Source: Haloglomus litoreum (lineage in GTDB: Archaea > Halobacteriota > Halobacteria > Halobacteriales > Haloarculaceae). From it: DNA of 64,000 bases. Below the pieces are notes generated by a model. That model saw only the letters and a list, made by a program, of their open reading frames with translations, searched no databases and was not told the DNA's origin. Positions 54,249 through 62,958 of the stretch are shown here, in pieces. Each line of letters starts with the position of its first letter. Position 1 is the first letter of the stretch. The position numbers and the translations under genes are program-made. The stretch spans positions 3,906,001-3,970,000 of the forward strand of contig NZ_CP119988.1 of the NCBI RefSeq assembly GCF_029338515.1, in the 5' to 3' direction.

Positions 54249-54875
54249 ATGTCACGTGACGATTCGACTCAACGTCATCCGCCGGACCCGGTAGCCTCGA
54301 CGCTCTCCGGGCTGGGTGACGCGTCACCGGTGCTCGTCATGGCCGCCGCCGGGGCGGGGAGCGTGGACGCTGTCTGCCGGTCGCTCCTCGCACCGACCGA
54401 CGGAACGGAGCAGGCCCTGGTCCTCTCGCTCACGGACGGGGTCGACGGCTGCCTGGAGCGGCTGGGCGACACCGCCGGACTGAGCACGGTCCACGTCATC
54501 ACCACCCGCCAGGGGCCGTCGGCGACGACCGTCACCGCGGGGGAGACGACGGAGATCGTGACCCGGCGGATCGACGACCCCTCCGACCTCCCGCGGCTCG
54601 GTATCGCCGCCAGCCGGACGGTCACCGGGGCCGACGGCGAAGGGCGGTTCCGGGTCTGTATCGACTCCCTGACCGCGATGCTCCAGTACGCGGACCGGGG
54701 CCGGGTCTACCGCTTCGTGCAGGTGCTCCAGGACCGGCTCGCCCAGGCCGACACGGTCGCACACTACCACATGAACCCCGCGGCCCACGACGAGCAGACG
54801 GTCGAGACGCTCCGACAACTGTTCGACGCCGTCGTCGAGGTGTCGGCGGACGGCAGCGTGGAACTGGTCGAGTGA
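54249..54875 (+). CDS. Degenerate RecA-like protein (DUF7504-like)
   Basis: A 208-residue relative of the gene at 3522-4142. The RecA-like fold pattern is present, but the P-loop position reads MAAAGAGSVDAV and has no Lys, so nucleotide hydrolysis is improbable. FRVCIDSLTAMLQYADR is the conserved central strand-helix. It lies 37 bp before a DUF5305-like gene in the same direction and so may be part of this surface-biogenesis block. The function is unknown. Confidence 0.68.
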   Translation: MSRDDSTQRHPPDPVASTLSGLGDASPVLVMAAAGAGSVDAVCRSLLAPTDGTEQALVLSLTDGVDGCLERLGDTAGLSTVHVITTRQGPSATTVTAGETTEIVTRRIDDPSDLPRLGIAASRTVTGADGEGRFRVCIDSLTAMLQYADRGRVYRFVQVLQDRLAQADTVAHYHMNPAAHDEQTVETLRQLFDAVVEVSADGSVELVE

Positions 54876-54911
54876 ACGGATGAGTCGCCGCCACCAGCGG
54901 AGGACCGGGTG

Positions 54912-55937
54912 ATGTCGCTCGACATCAGGGCGAAGTCGCTCGCCGCACGCCACGGCCTGGTGATCGCGGCCGTGCTGGTCCTCGTGGGGGCACTCGCGTT
55001 CGGCGGCGCCTTCCTGGTCTACACGAACCCCCCGACGGAGACGGTCACCGAACGCGTCGACCAGCAGCAGTTCGGGACGACCGCGGACACGAGTGCCGTC
55101 GTCACCGGGGAGAGCCCGCTGTACGAGCGTGGCGAGCGGCTCCGCGACCGCCCGGTCTACTTCATCAACGCGACCCCGCGGCTGACGCTCGTGACGAACA
55201 CGTCGGTCCCGCCGGACGCGTCGGCCGCGGTCACCCAGCGCCTGGTGCTAGAGCAGGAGGCGACGCGCGGCGGCGAGCCGTTCTGGGCGTCGCGTCAGGT
55301 GCTCTCGGCGACCGACCGACGGGTCGATGACGGCCGGCTCACCACCCGGACGGCGGTCAACATGTCGGCGGTCGTCGACCGCGTGGCCGAGAAGCGCGAG
55401 GCCATCGGCGGCATCGGGACCTTCACGACCCGGGTCCGGCTCACGACGACCTACGAGACGGAGACGTACAGCGGCGAACTGGAGACGACGGCACCCGTGG
55501 TCGTCACCCGCCGGGCCTACTGGCTGGACGGCTCGCTCGCCGCCAACCGGACGGAGTCACGGACCGTCCGCCGACAGGTCGAGGGGAGTCCCGACACCGG
55601 GACGGCCGCCGGCCTGGCCGGCGCCGGCCTGCTCGCCGTCCTGCTCGCCGGCGCCACCGGACTGGTCTACGTCCGTGACCCCGACCTCGACGCGATGGAG
55701 ACCGAACTGGCGCGCACCCGCTACGACGAGTGGATCTCCCGGGGGGAGATCCCGACGAAGGCCGAGAAGCAGTACATCCGCATCGACACCCTCGAGGACC
55801 TGGTCGACATCGCCATCGACTCCGGGAAGCGGGTCATCTACGACGAGGGGTACGACGCGTACGGCGTCGTCGACGCCGACATCGTCTACTACTACACGCC
55901 CGGCGAGAACGACTTCGCCGACTGGCTCGGCGTGTGA
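54912..55937 (+). CDS. DUF5305-like membrane protein
   Basis: A 341-residue protein with a membrane helix near the N-terminus (about 16-37, GLVIAAVLVLVGALAFGGAFLV) and a second near residue 235 (GLAGAGLLAVLLAGATGLVYV), enclosing an extracellular beta-rich domain of about 190 residues. The cytoplasmic C-terminus contains the DUF5305 pattern YDEWISRGEIPTK, then YEVDIAIDS-like DLVDIAIDSGKRVIYDE and VVDADIVYYY. This family is widespread in haloarchaea beside signal peptidases. A GTG at 54909 is an alternative start. The sipW-like gene follows after 103 bp. Confidence 0.8.
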   Translation: MSLDIRAKSLAARHGLVIAAVLVLVGALAFGGAFLVYTNPPTETVTERVDQQQFGTTADTSAVVTGESPLYERGERLRDRPVYFINATPRLTLVTNTSVPPDASAAVTQRLVLEQEATRGGEPFWASRQVLSATDRRVDDGRLTTRTAVNMSAVVDRVAEKREAIGGIGTFTTRVRLTTTYETETYSGELETTAPVVVTRRAYWLDGSLAANRTESRTVRRQVEGSPDTGTAAGLAGAGLLAVLLAGATGLVYVRDPDLDAMETELARTRYDEWISRGEIPTKAEKQYIRIDTLEDLVDIAIDSGKRVIYDEGYDAYGVVDADIVYYYTPGENDFADWLGV

Positions 55938-56040
55938 ACGTCGCGTCCTCCCCGGGCACCCACCTCAAGACGTATACCCCGCGCCCACGGAATCACGCGC
56001 GGATGCAGCGCTCGCCAGCGACCACGCCACCGGCACGCCG

Positions 56041-57168
56041 ATGACCCTCCGGGAGCGCGCCGCCGACGTCGGCACGGTCCTCGTGGTCGTGCTGGTCGTC
56101 GTGCTCCTGTTCGGACAGCTGCTGGGCCAGCCCGTCCTCCTGGGGTACGTCACGACGGGCAGCATGGAGCCCGCGCTCTCACCGGGCGACGGGTTCGTCG
56201 CGGTCCCCTCGGTCGTCGCGGGCGACCCCGCGCCGGGCGACGTGGTCGTGTTCCGCGCCGAGGAGGTCCAGGGCGGGGGCCTCACGACCCACCGGGTCGT
56301 CGACGAGACGCCCGAAGGGTACGTCACGAAGGGCGACGCCAACCCGTTCACCGACCAGGACGGCGGGGAACCGCCCGTGACCGAGGACCGTATCGTCGCA
56401 CACGCGTTCCAGTTCGGGGGGAGCGTCGTCGCCATCCCGTTCCTCGGTGACGCCGTCGGCGGCCTCCAGGCGCTGGTGGCGGTGCCGTTCTCGATATTCG
56501 GCGCCGGTAGCTCCGGGACCGTCCTCGTGTTCGCCGGCATCGCGCTGTTCGTCCTCGCGGGCGCGCTCGGGGAGGGCCGGCAGACCGACCGGTCGCGCGA
56601 CCGCGCGAACGTCCTGCGCGCGTGGACCGTCGTCCTGTTCGTCGCCGTCGTGCTCACGGGCGCGGCGACGGCGGGGATGGTGCTCCCGTCGGGCACGCAC
56701 GACGTCGAGTTCGCCGTCGCCGAGGACCCCGGCGAGGACCCGCAGGTCGCCCGTCCCGGCGGGACGGCGTCGCTCAGCTACGAGGTCCACAACGGCGGCG
56801 CCATGCCGGTGCTGGTGATGACCGACCCCCTGGCGTCCGGGACGACCACGGACCCGAACCGGGCGACACTGGGCTTCGACCAGCGCACCTCGGTCACCGT
56901 CCGGATGGACGCCCCCCGCCGGGAGGGGACCTACACCCGCCCGGTCCGGGAGTCGCGCTACCTGCTCGTCCTGCCACCCGGGCTGCTGGCCGCGCTCCAC
57001 CGGGTTGACCCGCTGCTCGCGCTGCTCGCGGTCGATACCGTCGTGGCCGGCTTCGTCGTCACGGGCGGCGTGGCGATATTCGGAACGGGCTACTTCCGGA
57101 TGCGCGCGACGCCGAACGTGCCGCTGTCGGTGCGGGCTCGGCGAAGGTGGCGGCAGTTCCGGCGGTAG
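56041..57168 (+). CDS. Archaeal signal peptidase I (SipW-type) with extracellular C-domain
   Basis: A 375-residue signal peptidase. The nucleophile Ser is in TTGSMEPALSPGD (Ser41), and the general-base His replacing bacterial Lys is in THRVVDE (His84). KGDANPFTDQDGG carries the acidic residues that help orient it, as in ER- and SipW-type enzymes. An N-terminal helix anchors it; further hydrophobic segments follow about 150-215 and near 330-350. An unusual extra beta-rich extracellular domain (about 220-320, HDVEFAVAEDPGEDPQVARP, LSYEVHNGGAMPVLVM) separates the last two helices. SipW enzymes process fibre subunits such as TasA, so this is the candidate processor for the secreted proteins at 57201 and 58715. 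Confidence 0.88.
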   Translation: MTLRERAADVGTVLVVVLVVVLLFGQLLGQPVLLGYVTTGSMEPALSPGDGFVAVPSVVAGDPAPGDVVVFRAEEVQGGGLTTHRVVDETPEGYVTKGDANPFTDQDGGEPPVTEDRIVAHAFQFGGSVVAIPFLGDAVGGLQALVAVPFSIFGAGSSGTVLVFAGIALFVLAGALGEGRQTDRSRDRANVLRAWTVVLFVAVVLTGAATAGMVLPSGTHDVEFAVAEDPGEDPQVARPGGTASLSYEVHNGGAMPVLVMTDPLASGTTTDPNRATLGFDQRTSVTVRMDAPRREGTYTRPVRESRYLLVLPPGLLAALHRVDPLLALLAVDTVVAGFVVTGGVAIFGTGYFRMRATPNVPLSVRARRRWRQFRR

Positions 57169-57200
57169 CCCCCGTTGCGGCGCTCCCACCGTCCGCCGCC

Positions 57201-58007
57201 TTACGCAGTCGCGGTCTTCGTCTCGCTGTCGGTATTCCCGTCGGCGTCGTAGCCGACGACATCCAGCGTGTACGTCTCGCCGGACTGGAGCTGGTAGTCG
57301 GGGTCGTCCGGCTGGATGGTGATCTTCTTGACGTCGTACTTCTTCCCGGAGGCGCTGTCCGTCCTGGTGGCCCGCGTCGTCCCGCTGCTGTCGGTGATCT
57401 CGTACTCCACGCGGTCCAGGTCCTTGTCGCCGTCCTTGTCTTGGACCTGAACCTTCCCGATGCCCCAGTCGTTGCTGTTGCCGTTCGCGTTGGCGCTGAA
57501 CTTCTTTACCTGTTTGACCTCCACGGCGGACTTGACGTTGCCCGCCTCCGCGGTCACCTCGCGAGTCGCCGTGAACGAGAACTCGGTCGGCGTGGTGCTC
57601 CGCGGCGCGCTGACCTGGATAGTGAACGGAACCGTCGTGTTGCCGACGGCGGCCTCGATGTCGACGGTCGCGGTATTGCCCTGCAGGACAGGGAACGTGA
57701 CGCTGCAGCCCGAGTCGTTCTGCGGGTCGTACAGCGTCCCGTCCGAGCAGGTGTTCAGCGAGACGGTGACGGTCGCGTCGTCATCGAGAGTGTTCGTGAT
57801 GTCGACCATCGGGTCCTGCTTGTTCTTCTGCACGGGGCCGCGGAGTTCGATTCCGACCAGCGCGTTCGCGTCGCTCGCCGTCTCGATGCTCACCCCCCGC
57901 CCTGCCGTCACGTTCGAGAAGCCCAGCGTCTCCGAGGTCGCCAGCAGGCCGCCGCCGGCCATGAGCCCCAGCGCCGCTCGGCGCGTGACCTGCTTCTTCC
58001 CGGGCAT
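57201..58007 (-). CDS. Secreted Tat protein, TasA/DUF1102-like
   Basis: A 268-residue secreted protein. The Tat-like signal has TRRAALGLMAGGGLLATSET (twin arginine, hydrophobic stretch). Directly after it comes FSNVTAGRGVSIETASDANALVGIE, which aligns with FSQVEAARTVDVTTTGDANG-type sequence in the protein encoded at 58715; both share 'F..V.A.R.V...T..DAN...GIE'. The rest is beta-rich with two cysteines (NTCSDGT, SGCSVTF) and no C-terminal anchor. The start is 2 bp after the stop of the regulator gene, so they form an operon. Possible fibre or matrix subunit; inferred. Confidence 0.72.
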   Translation of the reverse strand: MPGKKQVTRRAALGLMAGGGLLATSETLGFSNVTAGRGVSIETASDANALVGIELRGPVQKNKQDPMVDITNTLDDDATVTVSLNTCSDGTLYDPQNDSGCSVTFPVLQGNTATVDIEAAVGNTTVPFTIQVSAPRSTTPTEFSFTATREVTAEAGNVKSAVEVKQVKKFSANANGNSNDWGIGKVQVQDKDGDKDLDRVEYEITDSSGTTRATRTDSASGKKYDVKKITIQPDDPDYQLQSGETYTLDVVGYDADGNTDSETKTATA

Positions 58008-58009
58008 GG

Positions 58010-58570
58010 TCAGGGTGGCTCCTCCATCCCGCCGAGCCGGTACTTGCGGTTCTGGTACGTGTGGACGACCGCTGAGACCGCGAACAGGGCCAGCACCAGC
58101 GCGGCCCACCCCAGCGTCGGCACGGGGTCGGTCGGGACGACGTCCGTCCAGAGCCCCGCGAGGACGGCGAAGCCGAAGGTCGTCAGCCCGAGGTAGTAGA
58201 CGCCCCAGGGGACGGAGTCGCCGGGGACCACGTCCAGGTAGACGTCGAGCTGGTCGGCGCGCTCGGTCAGCTCCACCTCGCCGTCCTCGTAGATCACCAT
58301 CCCGGCGTCGTGCAGCGTCGGCAGATGGGTCTGCTGGAGCGAGGTGTAGACGCGCTTGCGCTCGGCGGACGTGAGTTCGGGGATCTCCTTCTCCAGTTCC
58401 CAGGCCGCGACCTGCTCGGCCAGGTCCGAGAGCGTCGCCGGCGTCTCCTCGTGCTTGCAGTAGTGGATGACGTAGCGACGGCGGTGGCTGCTCAGGAGGT
58501 CGAAGATCTCCCCCTCGTCCACCTGACCCACCACCTGGTCGGCTGTCGCGTCCTGGCTGGCCTGTGCCAT
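58010..58570 (-). CDS. Membrane-bound HTH regulator (DUF7344-like)
   Basis: A 186-residue protein. The N-terminal winged-helix domain has EIFDLLSSHRRRYVIHYC and LSDLAEQVAAWE, then RKRVYTSLQQTHLPTLHDAGM, the pattern of the DUF7344 family of haloarchaeal transcription regulators. Two membrane helices (YYLGLTTFGFAVLAGLWT, LGWAALVLALFAVSAVVH) follow near the C-terminus. Membrane-tethered HTHs may link envelope signals to transcription. It sits between two secreted-protein genes and is probably their regulator. Confidence 0.82.
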   Translation of the reverse strand: MAQASQDATADQVVGQVDEGEIFDLLSSHRRRYVIHYCKHEETPATLSDLAEQVAAWELEKEIPELTSAERKRVYTSLQQTHLPTLHDAGMVIYEDGEVELTERADQLDVYLDVVPGDSVPWGVYYLGLTTFGFAVLAGLWTDVVPTDPVPTLGWAALVLALFAVSAVVHTYQNRKYRLGGMEEPP

Positions 58571-58631
58571 CGATGACGTACTGTTCAGCCGTACCGGTTG
58601 GCAGTTGAAGAGTATTGCGGCACGCTTTGCT

Positions 58632-58690
58632 GGTTCAAGCCGGGCTTTCCCGGTTGTGAACGGGGTTTCAAGCCCAACAATACAAAGTGG
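58632..58690. promoter_or_regulatory. Putative operator in the divergent promoter region
   Basis: Between the regulator and the 58715 gene, ggttcaagcc (58632-58641) and ggtttcaagcc (58664-58674) form a direct repeat with about 32-bp spacing, three helical turns. A TATA-like caatacaaag lies right after it, about 32 bp before the ATG of the 58715 gene. Confidence 0.5.
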
Positions 58691-58714
58691 ATGTGGCATA
58701 GAGGTGGGGTCACG

Positions 58715-59281
58715 ATGGCAATGAATCGGCGGAACGTCCTGATCGGACTCGGTGCGGTGGCAGTGGGTGGTGGGGCCGCGTTCGGCTCCGGCGCGTTCAG
58801 TCAGGTGGAAGCGGCGCGGACAGTGGATGTCACGACGACGGGCGACGCTAACGGGTTTATCGGAATTGAGGGGGATAACGAGTACGTCAATAACGACGCT
58901 GATTCATCCAGTTCAGAACTGACAATCGATCTGGGGGCACCTGGTGACCAGGCGTTTAATCCGAACGCAGTAACGGAGCTCGACGGGGTAGTGACAATAA
59001 CCAATAATAATCAAGAAGGCGAGGCGGTCGACATCTCGCTCAGCACCGACGGTGGTTCTACGACGAGTAACAGCGTCACAGTGACACTCGACAGTGCGGA
59101 AGTCACGTTCACTGTCGATTCAGACCCCAGTACGTCCGGGGATCAGACTGGAACGATAGCCGATGGTTCGACGGCCGAGTTGGATGTCTCGGTGGACACG
59201 GGCGCTGGTAGCGGAGACGGGACCACGAGTGCGGACCTCACAATCGTCGCGGAAGACTCCTCACCCGAAGACGCTGCGTAA
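58715..59281 (+). CDS. Secreted Tat protein, DUF1102/TasA-like, low G+C
   Basis: A 188-residue secreted protein. The twin-arginine signal MNRRNVLIGLGAVAVGGGAA is followed by FGSGAFSQVEAARTVDVTT and GDANGFIGIEG, the pattern shared with the 57201 protein. The rest is beta-strand-rich and Ser/Thr/Asp-rich, with TITNNN and VTVTLDSAEVTFTVDSD; no cysteines. This gene's base composition is visibly less G+C-rich than its neighbours (many AAT, GAT, ACA codons), which hints at transfer. The start follows a strong GGTGGGGTCACG-type leader. Possible fibre subunit processed by the 56041 peptidase; inferred. Confidence 0.72.
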   Translation: MAMNRRNVLIGLGAVAVGGGAAFGSGAFSQVEAARTVDVTTTGDANGFIGIEGDNEYVNNDADSSSSELTIDLGAPGDQAFNPNAVTELDGVVTITNNNQEGEAVDISLSTDGGSTTSNSVTVTLDSAEVTFTVDSDPSTSGDQTGTIADGSTAELDVSVDTGAGSGDGTTSADLTIVAEDSSPEDAA

Positions 59282-59478
59282 CGAGAACGCTGAGCCTTAT
59301 TGCTGGACATCCTCAAAAGCTCGACTCGAGAGGGTCATTGGTCGCCTCAACAGTAAAGACTGGAACTATCCCCTCGTAGGGATCCACACGATTTCGTCCC
59401 CTCAAGCCCACCTTTCAGCCCTTCACGCTACTCAATACAAAGAGGCTAGCGCCCTACCCCGATTAGTGACCACGCACG

Positions 59479-61665
59479 ATGCGCACCCGCGCCCTCGCCG
59501 TCGTCGTCCTCGTCGCTGCGCTCGCAGTGCCGACGGCGGCGGTCGCGGTGGGCGAGCAGGAGGAGGTCGGCCCGGTCACCCTCGAATCCACCAGCCCGTA
59601 CGCCACGGTCGAGGACGGTGAGCTCCGGGTCGCGTTCGAGGACCTGAACGACCGGGCCACGACCACCACCCACGACGTCTTCCGGATCACCGCCGGCGCC
59701 GGCGAACCGGTCCGGGTGTGGGTGACCGTCGAGGCCGAGCCGGGGGTCACGGCGTACCGTGGCGACGACCCGAGCGCGACGCTCGGTGGGGAGTCCACGG
59801 CCGTCACCCTCTCGGACGGCGAGTCGCTGCCCGTCGGCTTCGAGATCGACACCTACGGCGCGAATCCCGACTCGGGGACCGTGACGGTCCACGCCGAACC
59901 CGTCGAGACCGAGACGGCGACCGAGGACGGGGGCGGGAGCGGTGGTGGCGGCAGCGGCGACGGAGCCGACGACTCGGACGACGACACGACCGCGACACCG
60001 GCCGGGCCGGCCCTGACCGTCGTCGACGCGGACCTCGACAGCGCGCGCAGCGTCGTCGGGGCGCCGGTCCGGGCGACCGCGACCGTCGAGAACAGGGGCG
60101 GCGAGGCGGGCACGACGACGGTCGCGCTGACCGTCGACGGCGAGCAGGTGGCCGAGCGTCGGGTCCGGGTGCCGGCGGGGGCGTCCCGCGAGGTAGCCTT
60201 CGAGCGGTCGTTCGACGCACCCGGCGAGTACGAGGTCGCCGTCGGCGGCGTCCCGGCCGGAACCGTGACGGTGAGCGAGCCGGGCGGCGTCGAGGTCGTC
60301 TTCGGTGACGGGACGACCGGCGGGAGGGTGACCGAGCGGTCCGGGCTCCCCGAGGTGAGCGGCGGGGAGACGCGGGCGGTCATCTCCGGCGGGGGCGGCG
60401 ACGGGCCCGCCGCGACGGTTCGGCCGGGCGAGCGGGTGAACCTCTCGGCCGCGGGCTCGGTCGTCGGGAGCACTGCTGGACTCGGCACCGACCGGGCGCT
60501 CCGAATCGTCGACGTGGCGGTCCCCCCCGAACGAGAGGGCGAGTCGGCGACGGTCCGGATGGGCGTCGACCGGGCGGCGTTCGAGGGGGGCGACCCCGCC
60601 GACGCCCGGCTCGCGCAGCTCGGCGACGACGGCTGGACCTTCCTGGAGACGCGGGTGGCCGACCGGACCGACGAGACCGTGGTGCTGGCGGCCCGGACCG
60701 ACGAGTTCGGTACCGTGGCCGCGTTCGCGTCGTCGGGCGTGACCTACGAGTGGACGCTCCCGGACGGGACGACCGTCGCGGGCGACCGGGTCCGGCCGAC
60801 GTTCGAGACGCCCGGTCGGTACGAGCTGTCGCTGGAGGTCACCGACGCGGCGGGGAACCGGGACCGGACCAGCCGGTCGGTGCTGGTGAACGACCGGCCG
60901 TCGGTCCGGATCGAGGCCCCGGGGAACTCGACGGCCGGTGAGCCGACGACACTCCGGGCCAACGTCACGAACGAGTTCGGCAACACGACCGTGACCTGGA
61001 CGTTCGGGGACGGGTCGACGGCGACCGGGCTGTCGGTCACACGGTCGTTCGCGTCGGGCGAGGTGGTCGAGGTGCAGGTGACCGACGAGTACGGGGCCAG
61101 CGCGCGCGCCGAGCGGACGATGGTCACCGGGAGCGGGCCGGGCGGGAGCCCGAGCCCGTCGTTCCTGCCGTACGTCACCCCGCTTGACGTTCCGGTGCCG
61201 GCGTTCGGCGGGCTCGTGGCGGTCGGCGTGGTCGCGGCGGCGTTCGTGTTCGTGCGGTCCGGGCTGTCGCTTCCGGGGCTGTTCGGCGGCCTGGCCGGCT
61301 ACGCACGGGCCCTGGCGCGGAGCGGCCCACGGATCACGGCGCTGTCGGGCGCCACGTGGGACCCCGAGGGCGGCTGGATCCGGATCGACGAGCTGCGGGT
61401 CGAGGCCGACGGGCTCCTCGAGACGGTCGAGATCGTCGTCACCGACGGCGACGGGGCGGAGATCGTGCGCAAGACCATCGAGACCGAGTCCGGCGAGGTC
61501 TACAGCGCGAGCCCCGAGCGGATCCGCATCCCCGGCGGCCTGGACGTCGACGGCGGAACGTTCGGCCTCCAGGTCCGGGCGGTCGACGCGCGCCAGCGGA
61601 CCGGCGTCCGGAACCGGAGCCAGAGCGACCTGCTGGAGGCCGAACCCTCCGGCGAGACCGTGTGA
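59479..61665 (+). CDS. Large surface protein with CARDB and PKD-like domains
   Basis: A 728-residue membrane-anchored surface protein. A Sec signal (about 1-24) is followed by a beta-rich domain to about 150, a Gly/Asp/Ser linker, a CARDB-like unit (about 178-265; LTVVDADLDSARSVVGAPV, GEYEVAVGG), then a region of unknown type to 415. PKD-like domains follow (EWTLPDGTTVAGDRVRPTFE; WTFGDGSTATGLS). One membrane helix (about 572-595, FGGLVAVGVVAAAFVFVRSG) leaves a cytoplasmic C-domain of about 130 residues (WDPEGGWIRIDELRV). Likely adhesion or matrix role; partner of the fibre-like proteins upstream is inferred from position. Confidence 0.8.
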   Translation: MRTRALAVVVLVAALAVPTAAVAVGEQEEVGPVTLESTSPYATVEDGELRVAFEDLNDRATTTTHDVFRITAGAGEPVRVWVTVEAEPGVTAYRGDDPSATLGGESTAVTLSDGESLPVGFEIDTYGANPDSGTVTVHAEPVETETATEDGGGSGGGGSGDGADDSDDDTTATPAGPALTVVDADLDSARSVVGAPVRATATVENRGGEAGTTTVALTVDGEQVAERRVRVPAGASREVAFERSFDAPGEYEVAVGGVPAGTVTVSEPGGVEVVFGDGTTGGRVTERSGLPEVSGGETRAVISGGGGDGPAATVRPGERVNLSAAGSVVGSTAGLGTDRALRIVDVAVPPEREGESATVRMGVDRAAFEGGDPADARLAQLGDDGWTFLETRVADRTDETVVLAARTDEFGTVAAFASSGVTYEWTLPDGTTVAGDRVRPTFETPGRYELSLEVTDAAGNRDRTSRSVLVNDRPSVRIEAPGNSTAGEPTTLRANVTNEFGNTTVTWTFGDGSTATGLSVTRSFASGEVVEVQVTDEYGASARAERTMVTGSGPGGSPSPSFLPYVTPLDVPVPAFGGLVAVGVVAAAFVFVRSGLSLPGLFGGLAGYARALARSGPRITALSGATWDPEGGWIRIDELRVEADGLLETVEIVVTDGDGAEIVRKTIETESGEVYSASPERIRIPGGLDVDGGTFGLQVRAVDARQRTGVRNRSQSDLLEAEPSGETV

Positions 61666-61749
61666 GCGGTCCCCGACCCCCGTAACGGACCCGTTTCGGC
61701 CGAAAACTTATCCTACGGCGGCGCCCGGCTGTGTGATAGTGACCGTCAG

Positions 61750-62925
61750 ATGAAACTCGCGATGATCGGCTTCGGTCAGGCGGGCGGGAAGGTACTCGAC
61801 CGGTTCCTCGAGTACGACCGCGAAGAGGGAAGCGAAATCGTCCGCGCCGCCGTGGCCGTCAACACCGCGAAGGCGGACCTCATGGGCCTGGACAACGTGC
61901 CCGAGGAGAACCGCGTCCTCATCGGGCAGGCGCGGGTGAAGGGCCACGGCGTCGGGGCCGACAACGAGCTCGGCGCCGAGGTCGCCGAGGAGGACATCGA
62001 CGAGATCCAGTCCGCCATCGACAACATCCCCGTCCACGAGGTCGACGCGTTCCTCATCATCGCGGGGCTCGGGGGCGGCACCGGCTCCGGCGGCGGCCCG
62101 GTGCTGGCGAAGCACCTCAAGCGCATCTACACCGAGCCGGTGTACGCGCTGGGTATCCTCCCCGGCTCGGACGAGGGTGGCATCTACACGCTGAACGCGG
62201 CGCGCTCGTTCCAGACGTTCGTCCGCGAGACGGACAACCTGCTCGTCTTCGACAACGACAACTGGCGCCAGTCGGGCGAGTCCATGGAGTCCGGCTACTC
62301 GGACATCAACCGCGAGATCGTCGAGCGGTTCGGCATCCTGTTCGGCGCCGGCGAGATCAAGGAGGGCGGCGAGGTGGGCGAGTCCGTCGTCGACTCCTCC
62401 GAGATCATCAACACGCTCGCCTGTGGCGGCGTCTCCACGGTGGGCTACGCCAGCGAGACGCTGGACCGCGACCGCAAGGGCGGCCTGCTCTCGAAGTTCA
62501 CCGGCAACGACGAGGAGGAGATCGACTCCACCTCGACCACGAACCGCATCACCTCGCTCGTCCGGAAGGCGACGCTCGGGCGGCTCACGCTGCCCTGCGA
62601 GGTGGGTGGGACCGAACGGGCACTGCTGGTCCTGGCGGGCCCGCCGAAGTACCTCAATCGGAAGGGGATAGAGCGCGGGCGGAAGTGGCTCGAAGACGAG
62701 ACCGGCTCGATGGAGGTCCGGGGCGGGGACTACCCCCGCTCGAAGGACGACAAGGTCCGCTCGGTCGTCCTCCTGTCGGGCGTGACGAACGTCCCGCGCA
62801 TCAAGGAGCTCCAGCAGGTCGCCGTCGAGGCCCAGGACAACATCGACGACCTCCGTGATGCCTCCGCCGAGAACCTCGACCGCCTCGTCCACGACGACGA
62901 CGAGGAGCTGGAGCCACTGTTCTAG
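61750..62925 (+). CDS. cetZ1: Tubulin-like protein CetZ1
   Basis: A 391-residue tubulin/FtsZ superfamily GTPase. The N-terminus MKLAMIGFGQAGGKV, the tubulin signature GLGGGTGSGGGPVLA and NTLACGGVSTVGYASE match CetZ1, needed in Haloferax for rod-cell formation and motility. KGHGVGADNELGAEVAEEDI is also diagnostic. The C-terminal acidic tail ends DDDEELEPLF. A TATA-like aacttatcc lies about 40 bp upstream. Followed by cofC, as in Haloferax. Confidence 0.95.
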   Translation: MKLAMIGFGQAGGKVLDRFLEYDREEGSEIVRAAVAVNTAKADLMGLDNVPEENRVLIGQARVKGHGVGADNELGAEVAEEDIDEIQSAIDNIPVHEVDAFLIIAGLGGGTGSGGGPVLAKHLKRIYTEPVYALGILPGSDEGGIYTLNAARSFQTFVRETDNLLVFDNDNWRQSGESMESGYSDINREIVERFGILFGAGEIKEGGEVGESVVDSSEIINTLACGGVSTVGYASETLDRDRKGGLLSKFTGNDEEEIDSTSTTNRITSLVRKATLGRLTLPCEVGGTERALLVLAGPPKYLNRKGIERGRKWLEDETGSMEVRGGDYPRSKDDKVRSVVLLSGVTNVPRIKELQQVAVEAQDNIDDLRDASAENLDRLVHDDDEELEPLF

Positions 62926-62958
62926 GACTAAGAGGGCCCGCCCCCTCACGTCGCCCAC

